NCBI RefSeq assembly: GCF_029892425.1
Contig: NZ_JARXWB010000004.1
Span: 124,001 to 188,000, forward strand
DNA length: 64,000 nucleotides
Reading direction: 5' to 3'
From: Bradyrhizobium sp. BR13661
GTDB lineage: Bacteria > Pseudomonadota > Alphaproteobacteria > Rhizobiales > Xanthobacteraceae
The notes beneath the pieces were generated by a model. The model saw nothing but the letters and a program-made list of their open reading frames with translations. It did not search any database and was not told where the DNA came from. The position numbers were made by a program, and so were the translations under genes. Positions 1-8,940 of the stretch are shown piece by piece. Numbering within the stretch: the first letter of the stretch is position 1; each line of letters begins with the position of its first letter.

Positions 1-579
1 CAGACGCGCAAGATCTCCGACTGGTGTGACCCCAATGTCGGCGCCCAACCCTATGCCAACAATTTGAAGCGCTTCGTCGACGGCGACATGGGCATGTTGA
101 TCATGGGCGGCTGGGCGCAGGGCGTGTTGAAGAACGCCGGCTTCAAGTTTGACGACTACGTCATCACCCCCGGTCCCAGCGACAACAGCAAGCCCGTCTT
201 CCTGTTGAATGCCGATGCCTTCATCTTCTGGCAGCGCAAGGAGGCTGATCTGCAGGCCGGCCAGATGTTGATGGCGCAACTCGTGATGGATCCGGCGATC
301 CAGACCATGTATTCGCAGATCACGGGATCGATCCCCGTCCGCACCGACGTGGATCTGTCCGGCGAAGGCTGGTCGGATGGTCAACGGACAACTGCGGCCG
401 CACTGAAGAATGCCGTTGGCAACAATCAGGCCGTCCTCAGCCTCGCGCACAACATGGCGCAGGAAAACGGTCTCACCGCTGCGATGATCGACGTCATCAC
501 CGAATATGTGAAGAACAAGACGATCAAGCCGGAGGAGGCCGTCAGCCGCCTCGCCGACGCCGTCGAGGGCGCACGTTGA
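1..579 (+). CDS. Carbohydrate ABC transporter substrate-binding protein, C-terminal part
   Basis: The reading frame is open from the first base, so the N-terminus lies outside the window; 192 residues are visible. The segment DGDMGMLIMGGWAQGVL resembles the closing lobe of family 1 extracellular solute-binding proteins (MalE/UgpB type), and the remainder is helical, as expected for the second lobe. It would capture a sugar or polyol in the periplasm and hand it to the permease pair that follows. The stop codon overlaps the start of the first permease (TTGA), so it belongs to the same operon as the two permeases, the ATPase and an SDR dehydrogenase. The substrate cannot be told from the sequence; the linked dehydrogenase makes a polyol or sugar plausible. 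Confidence 0.85.
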   Translation, partial: QTRKISDWCDPNVGAQPYANNLKRFVDGDMGMLIMGGWAQGVLKNAGFKFDDYVITPGPSDNSKPVFLLNADAFIFWQRKEADLQAGQMLMAQLVMDPAIQTMYSQITGSIPVRTDVDLSGEGWSDGQRTTAAALKNAVGNNQAVLSLAHNMAQENGLTAAMIDVITEYVKNKTIKPEEAVSRLADAVEGAR

Positions 580-1505
580 CCGACGTCGCCTCGACAGCAG
601 TGCGACCCGGCCGGTCGGCGACCTCCGAGGCGGTGCGCCGGCTGCCCGAATTTCTGATGATCTGGGTGCCGCTGCTGTTATCGGCAGCGCACCTCATTTC
701 GTTTTCGATCTGGACGATCTGGATTTCGTTCACGCCCTCAACCCTTGTCCCTGTTACGGGCACGGTCGGCTTGCGCAACTACACCGCGGTCCTGGCGTCA
801 CGGAACTGGCAGATCGCCTTCGACAACCTGTTGTTGTTCGGCACCGCTTTCGTGCTGCTCAGCCTGGTCACCGGCCTCTTGCTCGCGATCCTGCTCGATC
901 AGCGCATTCGCGGCGAGAACGTGCTGCGGACCATCTTTCTCTATCCGCTGGCGGTGTCGTTCGTGGTCACCGGAACGGTCTGGAGCTGGCTGCTCAATCC
1001 CGGCATCGGGATCGAGAAGCTCGTCCATGATCTCGGCTGGATGACGTTCAAGTTCGACTGGCTGGTCAACCGCGACATGGCGATCTGGACGATTGTGATT
1101 GCAGCGATCTGGCAATCCTCGGGCTTCGCCATGGCCCTGTTCCTGGCCGGCCTTCGCTCCGTCGACGCCGACATTATCAGGGCCGCGCAGATCGATGGCG
1201 CAGGACCGTTCCGAACCTATCGGCGCGTCATTTTGCCGACGCTTTGGCCAATCACCATCACCGTCGTCGTGGTCCAGCTGCAATTTGCGATTTCGGCCTT
1301 CGATCTCGTCCGCGCGCTCACCAATGGCGGCCCCGGGATCGCCACCCAGCTGCCGGCGCTTGTCGTCTATGATCTGATGTTCCAGCGCAGCCAGCTCGGC
1401 CGCGGTGCGGCGGCTGCGGTGCTGATGTTGCTCATCCTTCTCGCGGTGCTGCTGCCCTATGCAGCGTGGCGTTATGTCCAGCGACGGCAGGCCACCCATG
1501 CGTGA
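576..1505 (+). CDS. Sugar ABC transporter permease, MalF/UgpA type
   Basis: A 309-residue inner-membrane protein with about six hydrophobic helices. The EAA loop that docks to the ATPase is visible at residues 202-220 (RAAQIDGAGPFRTYRR and following). I chose a TTG start at 576 because it overlaps the upstream stop and has GAGGG just before it; GTG at 600 is an alternative. It pairs with the next gene to form the membrane channel of a carbohydrate importer. The 3' end overlaps the second permease by 8 bases, which indicates translational coupling. Confidence 0.9.
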   Translation: MTDVASTAVRPGRSATSEAVRRLPEFLMIWVPLLLSAAHLISFSIWTIWISFTPSTLVPVTGTVGLRNYTAVLASRNWQIAFDNLLLFGTAFVLLSLVTGLLLAILLDQRIRGENVLRTIFLYPLAVSFVVTGTVWSWLLNPGIGIEKLVHDLGWMTFKFDWLVNRDMAIWTIVIAAIWQSSGFAMALFLAGLRSVDADIIRAAQIDGAGPFRTYRRVILPTLWPITITVVVVQLQFAISAFDLVRALTNGGPGIATQLPALVVYDLMFQRSQLGRGAAAAVLMLLILLAVLLPYAAWRYVQRRQATHA

Positions 1506-2355
1506 CCGAAGCTTCGCGCCGAGCCGCGCTCTGATTTATCTGATCGTGACCTTGTTCGCGGCCGCCTATCTCGCGCCGCTGGTCGTCGTCGTGCTGAACT
1601 CGCTCCGGACCAACGAGGAGATCGCGCAGGGTTCGATGATCGGCTGGCCACAACATTGGGCCTGGGGCAACTACGCCCTGGCCTGGAGCGGCTTCTGCGT
1701 CGCCGAGACCTGCAACGGCATCCGGCCGTACATGTTCAACTCAGCGCTTATCACGATCCCGGCGACGATCTTCTCGACCCTGCTCGGTGCAGTCGCCGGT
1801 TACGCCGTGTCGCTCTGGCGCTTTCGTGGCGACGTTTGGATCTACGGCATCGTCACCCTCGGCCTCTTCCTGCCCCAACAGATGCGCCTGTTGCCCTGGA
1901 CCATCGTGCTGCGGGACATCGGGCTCATCAACACGCTGTGGGGGCTCGTGCTGATTCACACGATTCAGGGGCTCTCCTTCACCGTGCTGTTCTGCCGGAA
2001 TTACTATATCGCCATTCCGCATGAACTGATCCGGGCAGCGCGCATCGATGGTGCCGGGTTCTTTCGGATCTTCTGGCGCATCATTCTGCCCCTCTCCTCC
2101 CCGATCCTGATCGTCACCGTGATCTGGCAGTTCACCCATATATGGAACGAGTTCCTGTTTGGTGTGACCTTCACCACCGGCCAGCAGCAGCCCGTCACGG
2201 CCGCGCTCATCGCGCTGTCCGCCCCGGTCGCAGATATCCCCAAGCATGGTGTGCAGAGCGCGGCGGTGATCATCGCAGCCCTGCCCACCTTGCTGATCTA
2301 TCTCTTCGGCGGCAGGTATTTTGTACGCGGCCTCACTGCCGGGGCCGTGAAATGA
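1498..2355 (+). CDS. Sugar ABC transporter permease, MalG/UgpE type
   Basis: Second channel subunit, 285 residues, with six predicted membrane segments and an EAA loop (RAARIDGAGFFRIFWRI) in its C-terminal third. An in-frame upstream start at 1459 lies well inside the previous gene, so ATG 1498, which overlaps the upstream stop by 8 bases, is preferred. MalG-type subunits follow MalF-type subunits in this class of operon. The sequence RAARIDGAG closely matches RAAQIDGAG of the partner subunit, as expected for paralogous channel halves. Confidence 0.9.
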   Translation: MRDRSFAPSRALIYLIVTLFAAAYLAPLVVVVLNSLRTNEEIAQGSMIGWPQHWAWGNYALAWSGFCVAETCNGIRPYMFNSALITIPATIFSTLLGAVAGYAVSLWRFRGDVWIYGIVTLGLFLPQQMRLLPWTIVLRDIGLINTLWGLVLIHTIQGLSFTVLFCRNYYIAIPHELIRAARIDGAGFFRIFWRIILPLSSPILIVTVIWQFTHIWNEFLFGVTFTTGQQQPVTAALIALSAPVADIPKHGVQSAAVIIAALPTLLIYLFGGRYFVRGLTAGAVK

Positions 2356-2365
2356 TGGATATGTC

Positions 2366-3481
2366 ATGGCAGCACTGAGCATTCGCGCCCTGTCGAAGCG
2401 CTACGCCAATCTCGAGGTGCTCAAGGGCATCGACCTCGACATCGAGAGCGGCGAATTCACCGTGCTGGTCGGGCCGTCCGGCTGCGGCAAGTCCACGCTG
2501 CTCAACATCGTCGCCGGGCTCGATCGCGCCAGCGACGGCACGATCGAGATCGGCGGGCGTGTGGTCAATGACGTGCCGCCCAAGGACCGCGACATCGCCA
2601 TGGTGTTCCAGTCCTACGCGCTCTATCCGTCAATGACGGTGCGCCAGAACATCACCTTCGGCATGGAATGCCGGGGCGTCGCCAAGGCGGAGCAGGAAAA
2701 GGCCGTGGCCAACGTCGCCAGGCTGCTCCAGATCGAGCCGCTGCTCGGCCGCAAGCCGTCGCAACTGTCAGGCGGCCAACGCCAGCGCGTGGCGATGGGG
2801 CGTGCGCTGGTGCGCGATCCCCTGCTCTTCCTGTTCGACGAGCCGTTGTCGAACCTCGATGCCAAGCTGCGCGTCGAGATGCGCATGGAGATCAAGCGGC
2901 TGCACCAGCGCATCGGTGCCACCATCATCTATGTCACCCACGACCAGATTGAGGCGATGACGATGGCCACCCGCATCGCGGTGATGCATCGCGGCGTGGT
3001 GCAGCAATTCGCCGACCCCGACACCGTCTACCGCTATCCCGCCAACCTGTTCGTCGCCCGCTTCATGGGTTCGCCGCCGATGAACACGATGCCGGCCCGG
3101 CTCGAAGCTGACGCGGGCGGACCCGTGGTGGTGATCGGCGCAGGCCGGCCGGACGAGGTCCGCCTCCGCCTGCAAGGCTACGAGGCGGCGACGTCCTATG
3201 TCGGCCGTGAGGTGGTGCTCGGGATCAGGCCCGAATGCATCGCCGAGGGCGACCGCGTGTTCTCCGCTGCGGTAGGCCCGCCCGTCATCGTCACCGCACC
3301 CGTCGAGCTCGTCGAGCCCACCGGTGCGGAGACCATCGTCCTGCTGCGGCTCGGTGGCGAGCCCGCGCAGGCCCGCATCTCGCCGGACATCCGCCCCGCG
3401 CCGGGCGCGACCGCCTCCTTTGCCCTGGATACCCGCCGCATTTGCCTGTTCGACCCTGAGACGGAGCGACTGATCGCATGA
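2366..3481 (+). CDS. Carbohydrate ABC transporter ATP-binding protein, UgpC/MsmK type
   Basis: A 371-residue ATPase. Walker A is GPSGCGKST at residues 36-44. The signature LSGGQRQR, Walker B with D-loop (LFLFDEPLSNLDAKLR) and H-loop (YVTHDQ) follow in order. The last ~130 residues form the TOBE/OB regulatory domain typical of the MalK/UgpC group. It powers the two permeases encoded just upstream, 10 bases away, and its stop overlaps the SDR start (ATGA). ATPases of this group are often shared between several sugar importers, so it may also serve others. Confidence 0.93.
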   Translation: MAALSIRALSKRYANLEVLKGIDLDIESGEFTVLVGPSGCGKSTLLNIVAGLDRASDGTIEIGGRVVNDVPPKDRDIAMVFQSYALYPSMTVRQNITFGMECRGVAKAEQEKAVANVARLLQIEPLLGRKPSQLSGGQRQRVAMGRALVRDPLLFLFDEPLSNLDAKLRVEMRMEIKRLHQRIGATIIYVTHDQIEAMTMATRIAVMHRGVVQQFADPDTVYRYPANLFVARFMGSPPMNTMPARLEADAGGPVVVIGAGRPDEVRLRLQGYEAATSYVGREVVLGIRPECIAEGDRVFSAAVGPPVIVTAPVELVEPTGAETIVLLRLGGEPAQARISPDIRPAPGATASFALDTRRICLFDPETERLIA

Positions 3482-4245
3482 CCCAGACGACCTACGCCGA
3501 CCTCGCCGATCGCGTGGTGGTGATTACCGGAGGCGCCAGCGGCATCGGCGCCGCCTTTGTCCGCGCGTTTGCAGCTCAGGGCTCTCACGTCGCCTTCCTC
3601 GACCTCGACACGCAGGCGGGCGAAGCGCTCGCGCAGGAGGTGGCGAAGACCTCCGGCACGGCACCGCTGTTCGTGCCCTGCGACCTCATGGATATCGACG
3701 CCCTGCGCGCCGCGCTTTCAAAGGTGCACGCATCGCTCGGCAATGCCGCGGTTCTCGTCAACAACGCCGCCAATGACCAGCGCCAGGTGCTCTCTGATGT
3801 CACTCCGGGAGAGTTCGACTGGATGATCGGTGTCAATTTCAAGCACGTCTTCTTTGCCGCACAAGCCGTCGTGCCGCAGATGCAGGCGCGCGGCAGCGGT
3901 TCGATCATCAACATGTCCTCGATCGCCTGGATGCGCGGCGCACCAGGGCTTCCGGTCTATGCCGGCGCCAAGGCAGCCATCGTCGGCTTCACCAATTCGC
4001 TCGGCCGCAAGTTCGGTCCGGACCGGATCCGCGTCAACGCGATTGCACCGGGGATGGTGATCACCGAACGGCAGCGCCGTCTGTGGTATCCGGATGAACA
4101 GGTCATCACCGAGATGCGCACGCGCCAGGCCATTCCCGATGCGGTGACACCCGAGGATATCGCCAGCATGGCCGTATACCTCGCCTCCGACGCGAGCCAG
4201 CGCATCACCTGCCAGTGTTTCCGGGTCGACGGCGGGCTGGCCTAG
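3478..4245 (+). CDS. SDR family oxidoreductase
   Basis: A 255-residue classical short-chain dehydrogenase. The N-terminus carries the dinucleotide motif TGGASGIG, followed by NNAAN. The catalytic serine lies in NMSSIAW and the Tyr/Lys pair in YAGAKAA. It starts within the stop of the transporter ATPase and closes the importer operon, which suggests it oxidises the imported sugar, sugar acid or polyol with NAD(P). Substrate specificity cannot be read from the motifs. Confidence 0.88.
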   Translation: MTQTTYADLADRVVVITGGASGIGAAFVRAFAAQGSHVAFLDLDTQAGEALAQEVAKTSGTAPLFVPCDLMDIDALRAALSKVHASLGNAAVLVNNAANDQRQVLSDVTPGEFDWMIGVNFKHVFFAAQAVVPQMQARGSGSIINMSSIAWMRGAPGLPVYAGAKAAIVGFTNSLGRKFGPDRIRVNAIAPGMVITERQRRLWYPDEQVITEMRTRQAIPDAVTPEDIASMAVYLASDASQRITCQCFRVDGGLA

Positions 4246-4258
4246 CCAATACCTATCA

Positions 4259-4279
4259 GGCGGGACACGGAATCCCGCC
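4259..4279. terminator. Hairpin between convergent genes
   Basis: GGCGGGA and TCCCGCC form a 7-bp stem with a short loop in the 45-bp gap between the convergent SDR and GlcG-like genes. No clear T tract follows on either strand, so it is only terminator-like. Its position between two converging stops is the main support. Confidence 0.35.
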
Positions 4280-4290
4280 CGCATCCACGC

Positions 4291-4764
4291 TCATTTCTTG
4301 ATGTCGGCTGCGACCAGCACGCGGTGGCCGGTCAGAAGATCATGCAGCGCTTGCAAGGCGGCGACGCCGCAATGCGTGTCCTGCTCACCATTGCCGCCGC
4401 TGAGTCCGACGCCGCCGACCACCTCGTCGTCGACCACGATCGGAAAACCGCCGACGAACACGGCGAATTTGCCTTCGAAGCTCCACTGGATACCGAACGC
4501 CTCATTGCCGGGAAGCGCTGGTCCGTTCGGCGTCTGGTTGAACAAGTGTGTCGAGCGCTTGTGGCCGGCTGCCGTGAAGGCCTTGTTCCAGGCGATTTGC
4601 GGCCCGGTGACGCGCGCGCCGTCCATCCGTTCGAGGACGATCGGGTAACCGCCATCGTCCACGATGCAAACCGTCTCGAGCACGCCGATGTCCGCGGCCT
4701 TCTGCAACGCTGCGGCCGCCATGTGCCTGGCTTCCGCCAGTTCAAGCTTGAGCGATTTCCTCAT
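4291..4764 (-). CDS. GlcG/HbpS family (DUF336) protein
   Basis: A 157-residue protein matching the GlcG/HbpS fold: it begins MRKSLKLELAEARHMAAAAL, and has VCIVDDGGYPIVLERMDGA and the glycine-rich VVGGVGLSGGNGEQD near the end. Members are small haem- or cofactor-binding or sensory proteins found next to oxidative catabolic genes such as glycolate oxidase; the biochemical role of most is unproven. The start at 4764 is chosen over an in-frame upstream one because AAAGGGA precedes it. It is the last gene of the leftward permease-ALDH unit, 53 bases after the aldehyde dehydrogenase, and probably supports that pathway. Confidence 0.82.
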   Translation of the reverse strand: MRKSLKLELAEARHMAAAALQKAADIGVLETVCIVDDGGYPIVLERMDGARVTGPQIAWNKAFTAAGHKRSTHLFNQTPNGPALPGNEAFGIQWSFEGKFAVFVGGFPIVVDDEVVGGVGLSGGNGEQDTHCGVAALQALHDLLTGHRVLVAADIKK

Positions 4765-4817
4765 CTCATCCCTTTTTCGTCTGCAGCGATACCGCGCGTG
4801 CGGCGTCGCGTGGATTT

Positions 4818-6314
4818 TCAGCAACCGCGATACACGGTCTTGATCTGCGTATAGAATTCGAGCCCGGCGCGGCCGGACTCGCGGAAGGTCGAAGTGCTCG
4901 ACCGCTTCAGGCCTCCGAACGGCGCATTGATCAGATTGCCGGTCGTGGTCCGGTTGATCTTGACGGTCCCCGACTGAATGTCATTGGCGAAATCGTGCAT
5001 GATGCGCGGGTTTCGCGTCGCGATCGCAGCCGACAATCCGTATTCGGTGTCGTTGGCCTTGGCGATGGCATCTGCATAGGACTCGACCTCGATGATCGCG
5101 ATGACGGGCCCGAAGATTTCCTCACGCGCGATCGTCATCTGCTGCGTGACATCGGTGAAGATCGCCGGCGCGACGTAGTAACCGCCGTCATAGCCAGCGC
5201 CCGAGAGCCGCTCGCCGCCACAGAGGAGCGTCGCCTCCCGCTTTCCAATTTCGATGTAACGCAACACGGTGTCGAGTTGCCTCGCGGTCGCGAGCGGCCC
5301 GAGGTCCATGCCGGCCGTCAGCCCGCTGCCGATCTTCAAGGCCTTGACCCGGGCCACCAGCCGCTCCGTGAACTCCGCACGCACCTGCTTCATGACCAGC
5401 ACGCGGCTGGTGCCGGTGCAGGCCTGGCCAGCCAGCGACAGCCCGCCCTTCACGGTCAGGTCGACCGCCTTGTCGAGATCGGCATCGTCCATCACGATCA
5501 GCGGATTCTTGCCGCCGAGCTCCATCTGCGTGCGCGTCGTGAAGCTGACCGACCGGCAGATCTGTTCGCCAGCCGTTGTCGATCCGGTAAAGGAAATAGC
5601 GCGGATCTCCGGCGCTGCGGTGATGGCGGGGCCGACCTCGCCGGCCGAGCCGGTGACGAAGTTCAGGGCGCCCTTGGGCAGCCCGGCCGCCACCAGCGCC
5701 TCGGCAAGACGATAGCCGCTTAGCGGCGCATCCGACGACGGCTTGAACACCACCGTATTGCCGGTCATCAACGCAGGCGCGATCTTGCGGGCCGGGATCG
5801 AGATGGGAAAATTCCACGGGGTGATGACCGACACAGCGCCGAGCGGCTCGCGCAGCGTGTAGACCGTCATGTCAGGATCATCATTGGGAAAGACCTCGCC
5901 GGCGAGCGACTGGCCCTCGACGGCATAGAATCGCAGCGTCTGTGCCGAGCGCAGGACCTCGTCCCTGGCGAGGTTGAGCGCCTTACCCATCTCGCGCGTC
6001 ATCTCCCGCGCAATCTGGTCGGCCTGCGCCTCGAGACGATCGGCCGCGCAATTGAGAATCGCTGCGCGCGCCGAGACCGGCGTTTTCCTCCAGCGCTCGC
6101 TTGCGGCCACGGCCGCATTGACCGCGAGCTTCGCCTCGGCAGCCGTCGAGGCCTGGAAGCGACCGACAATGTCGGACGTATCAGCGGGATTGGTGTTGTC
6201 GAACGGCTTCGCAACGCCCCGCAACTGCTCGCCATTGATGAGGTTCGGGAACTCCTCGACCCGCAGTCTTGCCTCGGGACCACGGAGGCTCGCTGTCGCA
6301 GTGTCACTCATCAT
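4818..6314 (-). CDS. NAD(P)-dependent aldehyde dehydrogenase
   Basis: A 498-residue ALDH superfamily enzyme. Visible active-site residues are Asn168 in PWNFP, Lys191 in KPSSDAP, Glu265 in ELGGKN and the nucleophile Cys299 in GQACTG. The C-terminal stretch around NAPFGGLKRSSTSTFRESG, ending in FYTQIKTVY, resembles the 2,5-dioxovalerate (alpha-ketoglutarate semialdehyde) dehydrogenase branch. The start at 6314 has AGAAGG upstream; 6311 is a possible second start. It lies 13 bases after the permease gene in the leftward unit. A reasonable inference is that it oxidises an aldehyde released by the neighbouring di-iron oxidase pathway, but the substrate is unknown. Confidence 0.9.
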   Translation of the reverse strand: MMSDTATASLRGPEARLRVEEFPNLINGEQLRGVAKPFDNTNPADTSDIVGRFQASTAAEAKLAVNAAVAASERWRKTPVSARAAILNCAADRLEAQADQIAREMTREMGKALNLARDEVLRSAQTLRFYAVEGQSLAGEVFPNDDPDMTVYTLREPLGAVSVITPWNFPISIPARKIAPALMTGNTVVFKPSSDAPLSGYRLAEALVAAGLPKGALNFVTGSAGEVGPAITAAPEIRAISFTGSTTAGEQICRSVSFTTRTQMELGGKNPLIVMDDADLDKAVDLTVKGGLSLAGQACTGTSRVLVMKQVRAEFTERLVARVKALKIGSGLTAGMDLGPLATARQLDTVLRYIEIGKREATLLCGGERLSGAGYDGGYYVAPAIFTDVTQQMTIAREEIFGPVIAIIEVESYADAIAKANDTEYGLSAAIATRNPRIMHDFANDIQSGTVKINRTTTGNLINAPFGGLKRSSTSTFRESGRAGLEFYTQIKTVYRGC

Positions 6315-6327
6315 CGTTGTACCTTCT

Positions 6328-7875
6328 TCAATGCCAGATCAGGACCGCTGAGATCGTCGAGGTCACCAGCCCCGCCAGCACCGGCACCATCACCGTCTGG
6401 ACGATCTGGAAGACCGGCACGCGCGCGAACCCGGCCACCGCGATCAGAGACGACCAGGCCACCAGCGTGCCGCCACCCGTCCACACCGCGCCCATCTGGC
6501 CGATGGCCGCGAGCGTCGCGGGATCGAGCCCGACAGTTGGCGCCAACGCGCCCGAGAGCGATCCGGTCAGCGGCAGGCCGGCAAAACCCGATCCATCGAT
6601 CCCGGTAATCATGCCCGCAATCAGAACGCCGAACGACACAAAGACCTGGTTTGCCGGAATCCAATGCTGCGCAGCCTGAACCAGTTCGAACAGGAGATTG
6701 GGGGCCTGGGCCGCAGGGACACCGAGAATCGGGGCGGACAATCCCGGTTCGGCGCCGAGGAAGAAGAAACCGGCGATCGGCAGCACGGACCCCATGGCCT
6801 TGAACGCGAAGATGAAGCCCTCGGTGACATGGTCGGCGCTGACATCGAGGAATTTGCGCAAGTCGTCGGTGACGAACGAGGCGCAGATCATCAGCACGGC
6901 GGCAACGCCGCCAACCAGCGCCGCGGCGTCACCGCCTTTGAGATCATGGCCGATCCCGAGCTTGGCGAGCACCATCACGACAATGACGCCGAGGAAGGCG
7001 AGCGGCGTCACCACCGCAAAAATCTTCGACCATTTTTCGCGGGAACCGGGAATCGAGGAAAGCGCCTTGTCGATCTGCGCCTGGCTCGCAAGCGGCGTCT
7101 GGTCGCCGGCAGTACCCCGGGCGATCTCGACCTTGTCGAAAGTGCCCTCCTCTGCGATGCGCGCCAATTCGCCATTGCTCGACTGCGCCTGCCAGCGCTC
7201 GAGCAGCCTGTCATCCGGCTTGGCGATGAGCTTGCGAATGGCAAAGTAGCCCAGCACAAGCGCGACGCCGCCGGTGATCAGCGACAGCACCAGCGCCCGG
7301 TCCGCGACCGCGGCAGCGCTGACCGCTGCACCCGCCGCCTTGGCACTGATGCCCGGAGCGACGCCAATGACGTAATCCGACGACAGCGCCATGCCCTGGC
7401 CTGCGATCGCGATCGCCAGCGCACCACCGAGCGGCGGCAGTCCCGCCGCGATCGCCGCGGGCAGCAGCACCGCCGACACCAGCGGCACCGCCGGTGTCGG
7501 CCAGAAGAACAGCGAGATCACGTAGGTGATGCCGGCGAGAACAAAATAGGCCGTGTGTCCGTCCTTCATCACCGCGCGGAAGGGCTCCACCATCCTGATG
7601 TCGGACCGCAGCACCTTGAGCGCATTGAGCAGCGCGGTCATCAGCGCGATCACCAGGAAGATGTTGAACAGCTCCTTTGCCGCCGTGAAGCTGGCATTGA
7701 AGATGCTTCCGAGCGCAGCGATCGGACTGTGCGTCCAGGCGAGCGCAACCAGGAACGTGGCAAGGACCGACGGCACCACCACGTTGGCACGCCAGATCAT
7801 GGTCAGGACGATGAGGGCCACACCAAACAGGTAGACCCAGTGCGCGGCGACGATCGGAACTTGCGGCATTGTCAT
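6328..7875 (-). CDS. Polytopic transporter of the GntP/DctM/CitM-like type
   Basis: A 515-residue very hydrophobic protein with roughly 11-12 membrane segments and one long hydrophilic loop around residues 215-280. Glycine- and alanine-rich repeats such as LPPLGGALAIAIAGQG and GIDGSGFAGLPLTG in each half recall the re-entrant loops of ion-transporter superfamily carboxylate carriers. I do not recognise a named family with certainty. GGGGAG lies 8 bases before ATG 7875. It is the first gene of the leftward unit, so it probably imports the substrate or exports a product of the locus. A palindromic operator sits 31 bases upstream of its start. Confidence 0.7.
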   Translation of the reverse strand: MTMPQVPIVAAHWVYLFGVALIVLTMIWRANVVVPSVLATFLVALAWTHSPIAALGSIFNASFTAAKELFNIFLVIALMTALLNALKVLRSDIRMVEPFRAVMKDGHTAYFVLAGITYVISLFFWPTPAVPLVSAVLLPAAIAAGLPPLGGALAIAIAGQGMALSSDYVIGVAPGISAKAAGAAVSAAAVADRALVLSLITGGVALVLGYFAIRKLIAKPDDRLLERWQAQSSNGELARIAEEGTFDKVEIARGTAGDQTPLASQAQIDKALSSIPGSREKWSKIFAVVTPLAFLGVIVVMVLAKLGIGHDLKGGDAAALVGGVAAVLMICASFVTDDLRKFLDVSADHVTEGFIFAFKAMGSVLPIAGFFFLGAEPGLSAPILGVPAAQAPNLLFELVQAAQHWIPANQVFVSFGVLIAGMITGIDGSGFAGLPLTGSLSGALAPTVGLDPATLAAIGQMGAVWTGGGTLVAWSSLIAVAGFARVPVFQIVQTVMVPVLAGLVTSTISAVLIWH

Positions 7876-7906
7876 GCGATGCGCTCCCCCAGGAAGTAGA
7901 GCAATT

Positions 7907-7921
7907 TTGTATACTGTATTC
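7907..7921. promoter_or_regulatory. GntR-type operator 1, facing the permease operon
   Basis: TTGTATACTGTATTC differs at one base from the copy at 8079-8093. The core is GTATAC-T-GTATTC, one base short of a perfect odd-centred palindrome. It lies between the divergent starts and 31 bases upstream of the permease ATG, a place where bound protein would block transcription or early elongation. The natural candidate ligand is the GntR/FCD protein encoded at 10189-10962. Confidence 0.65.
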
Positions 7922-8078
7922 TAGAAATGCAACAGCTAACTGCGAATTATTTTGCCGAAGGCGCCTGGGGATCGAAACTTACGAAGTCATATCTATCTGA
8001 TATCGTATAATAAAATGTAGAATGACGTAGCTTTGACGAAGCTTTTCCACAGCGTGGTGCGTTGACGCTCGACAAAAA

Positions 8079-8093
8079 TTGTATACTGTATAC
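8079..8093. promoter_or_regulatory. GntR-type operator 2, facing the di-iron oxidase operon
   Basis: TTGTATACTGTATAC contains the perfect 13-bp palindrome GTATAC-T-GTATAC. It lies 66 bases upstream of the oxidase ATG and overlaps -10-like TATACT hexamers; TTGACG at 8062-8067 is a possible -35, although the spacing to either hexamer is not ideal. GntR/FCD regulators commonly bind short palindromes with TGTATAC-type cores. The rest of this 284-bp divergent intergenic region is AT-rich, with no reading frame that looks coding. Confidence 0.68.
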
Positions 8094-8159
8094 TTTTATT
8101 GCATGGGCCCGATCGCCGCGATCAATCCGGCCCCCTTTCTGCGACAGAGGAGCGCGACG

Positions 8160-8930
8160 ATGTCAAAGCTGATGAACCATGTGGAATTCCGCACGGCCCT
8201 CGAGAATGCGATCAAGGGCAAGAGCGCCAACAAGGCTCCCTTCAGCATCGCATGGGCGAGCGGCAAGCTGAGCCGCGCGCATCTCGCGTCCTGGGCGGAG
8301 AACCACTACCACTATGTCGGCCCGTTCGCGGACTATCTCGGCTACATCTACGCGCGCATGCCGGAGCAGTATCAGGAAGCCAAGGACTTCCTGCTTGCCA
8401 ACATGTACGAGGAGGAGATCGGTGGCGACCGCCATACTGATCTGCTGATCCGCTTCGCCGAGGCCTGTGGCACGACGGCGGAACGCGTCAAGAATCCCGA
8501 CAACATGACCGCGACGACCCGGGGCTTGCAGAGCTGGTGCTATTCGGTCGCCATGCGCGAGGACCCGATTGTGGCCGTGGCAGGTCTCGTGGTCGGCCTG
8601 GAATCGCAAGTGCCGTCGATCTACCGCAAGCAGACGCCGACCTTGCGCGAGAAATACAAATTCACCGACGAGGAAGTCGAGTTCTTCGACCTTCACATCG
8701 TGTCGGATGAAATTCACGGCGAGCGCGGCTACCAGATCGTGCTCGAGCACGCCAACACGGTCGAGCTGCAGCAGCGCTGCCTGAAGATCTGTGAAATCGG
8801 CGCGCAGATGCGGCTGCTCTACACCACCGCGCTGTATCACGACTATGTCGCCAAGGACATTCCGCTGGCCGAGCTCGACATGAGCGAGGCCAAGGTCCCC
8901 GCCGACGAGCGCGCGTTGCTGCAAGCCTGA
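8160..8930 (+). CDS. Haem-oxygenase-fold di-iron oxidase (HDO; TenA/PqqC/CADD-like)
   Basis: A 256-residue helical protein. Its candidate metal ligands match the HDO pattern known from CADD: Glu85 and His92 (E-x6-H in EEIGGDRH), Glu148 in GLESQVP, and His179, Asp183, His186 (H-x3-D-x2-H in HIVSDEIH). All six positions are filled, so a catalytic di-iron (or Fe/Mn) centre is expected. HDO enzymes activate O2 for reactions such as N-oxygenation, C-C cleavage and p-aminobenzoate formation. The start at 8160 has AGAGGAG at 8146-8152; an earlier in-frame start at 8079 would cover the operator and is rejected. It leads an operon with two ferredoxins, which probably deliver the electrons. The substrate is unknown. 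Confidence 0.82.
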   Translation: MSKLMNHVEFRTALENAIKGKSANKAPFSIAWASGKLSRAHLASWAENHYHYVGPFADYLGYIYARMPEQYQEAKDFLLANMYEEEIGGDRHTDLLIRFAEACGTTAERVKNPDNMTATTRGLQSWCYSVAMREDPIVAVAGLVVGLESQVPSIYRKQTPTLREKYKFTDEEVEFFDLHIVSDEIHGERGYQIVLEHANTVELQQRCLKICEIGAQMRLLYTTALYHDYVAKDIPLAELDMSEAKVPADERALLQA

Positions 8931-8940
8931 GCGAGGCGGC

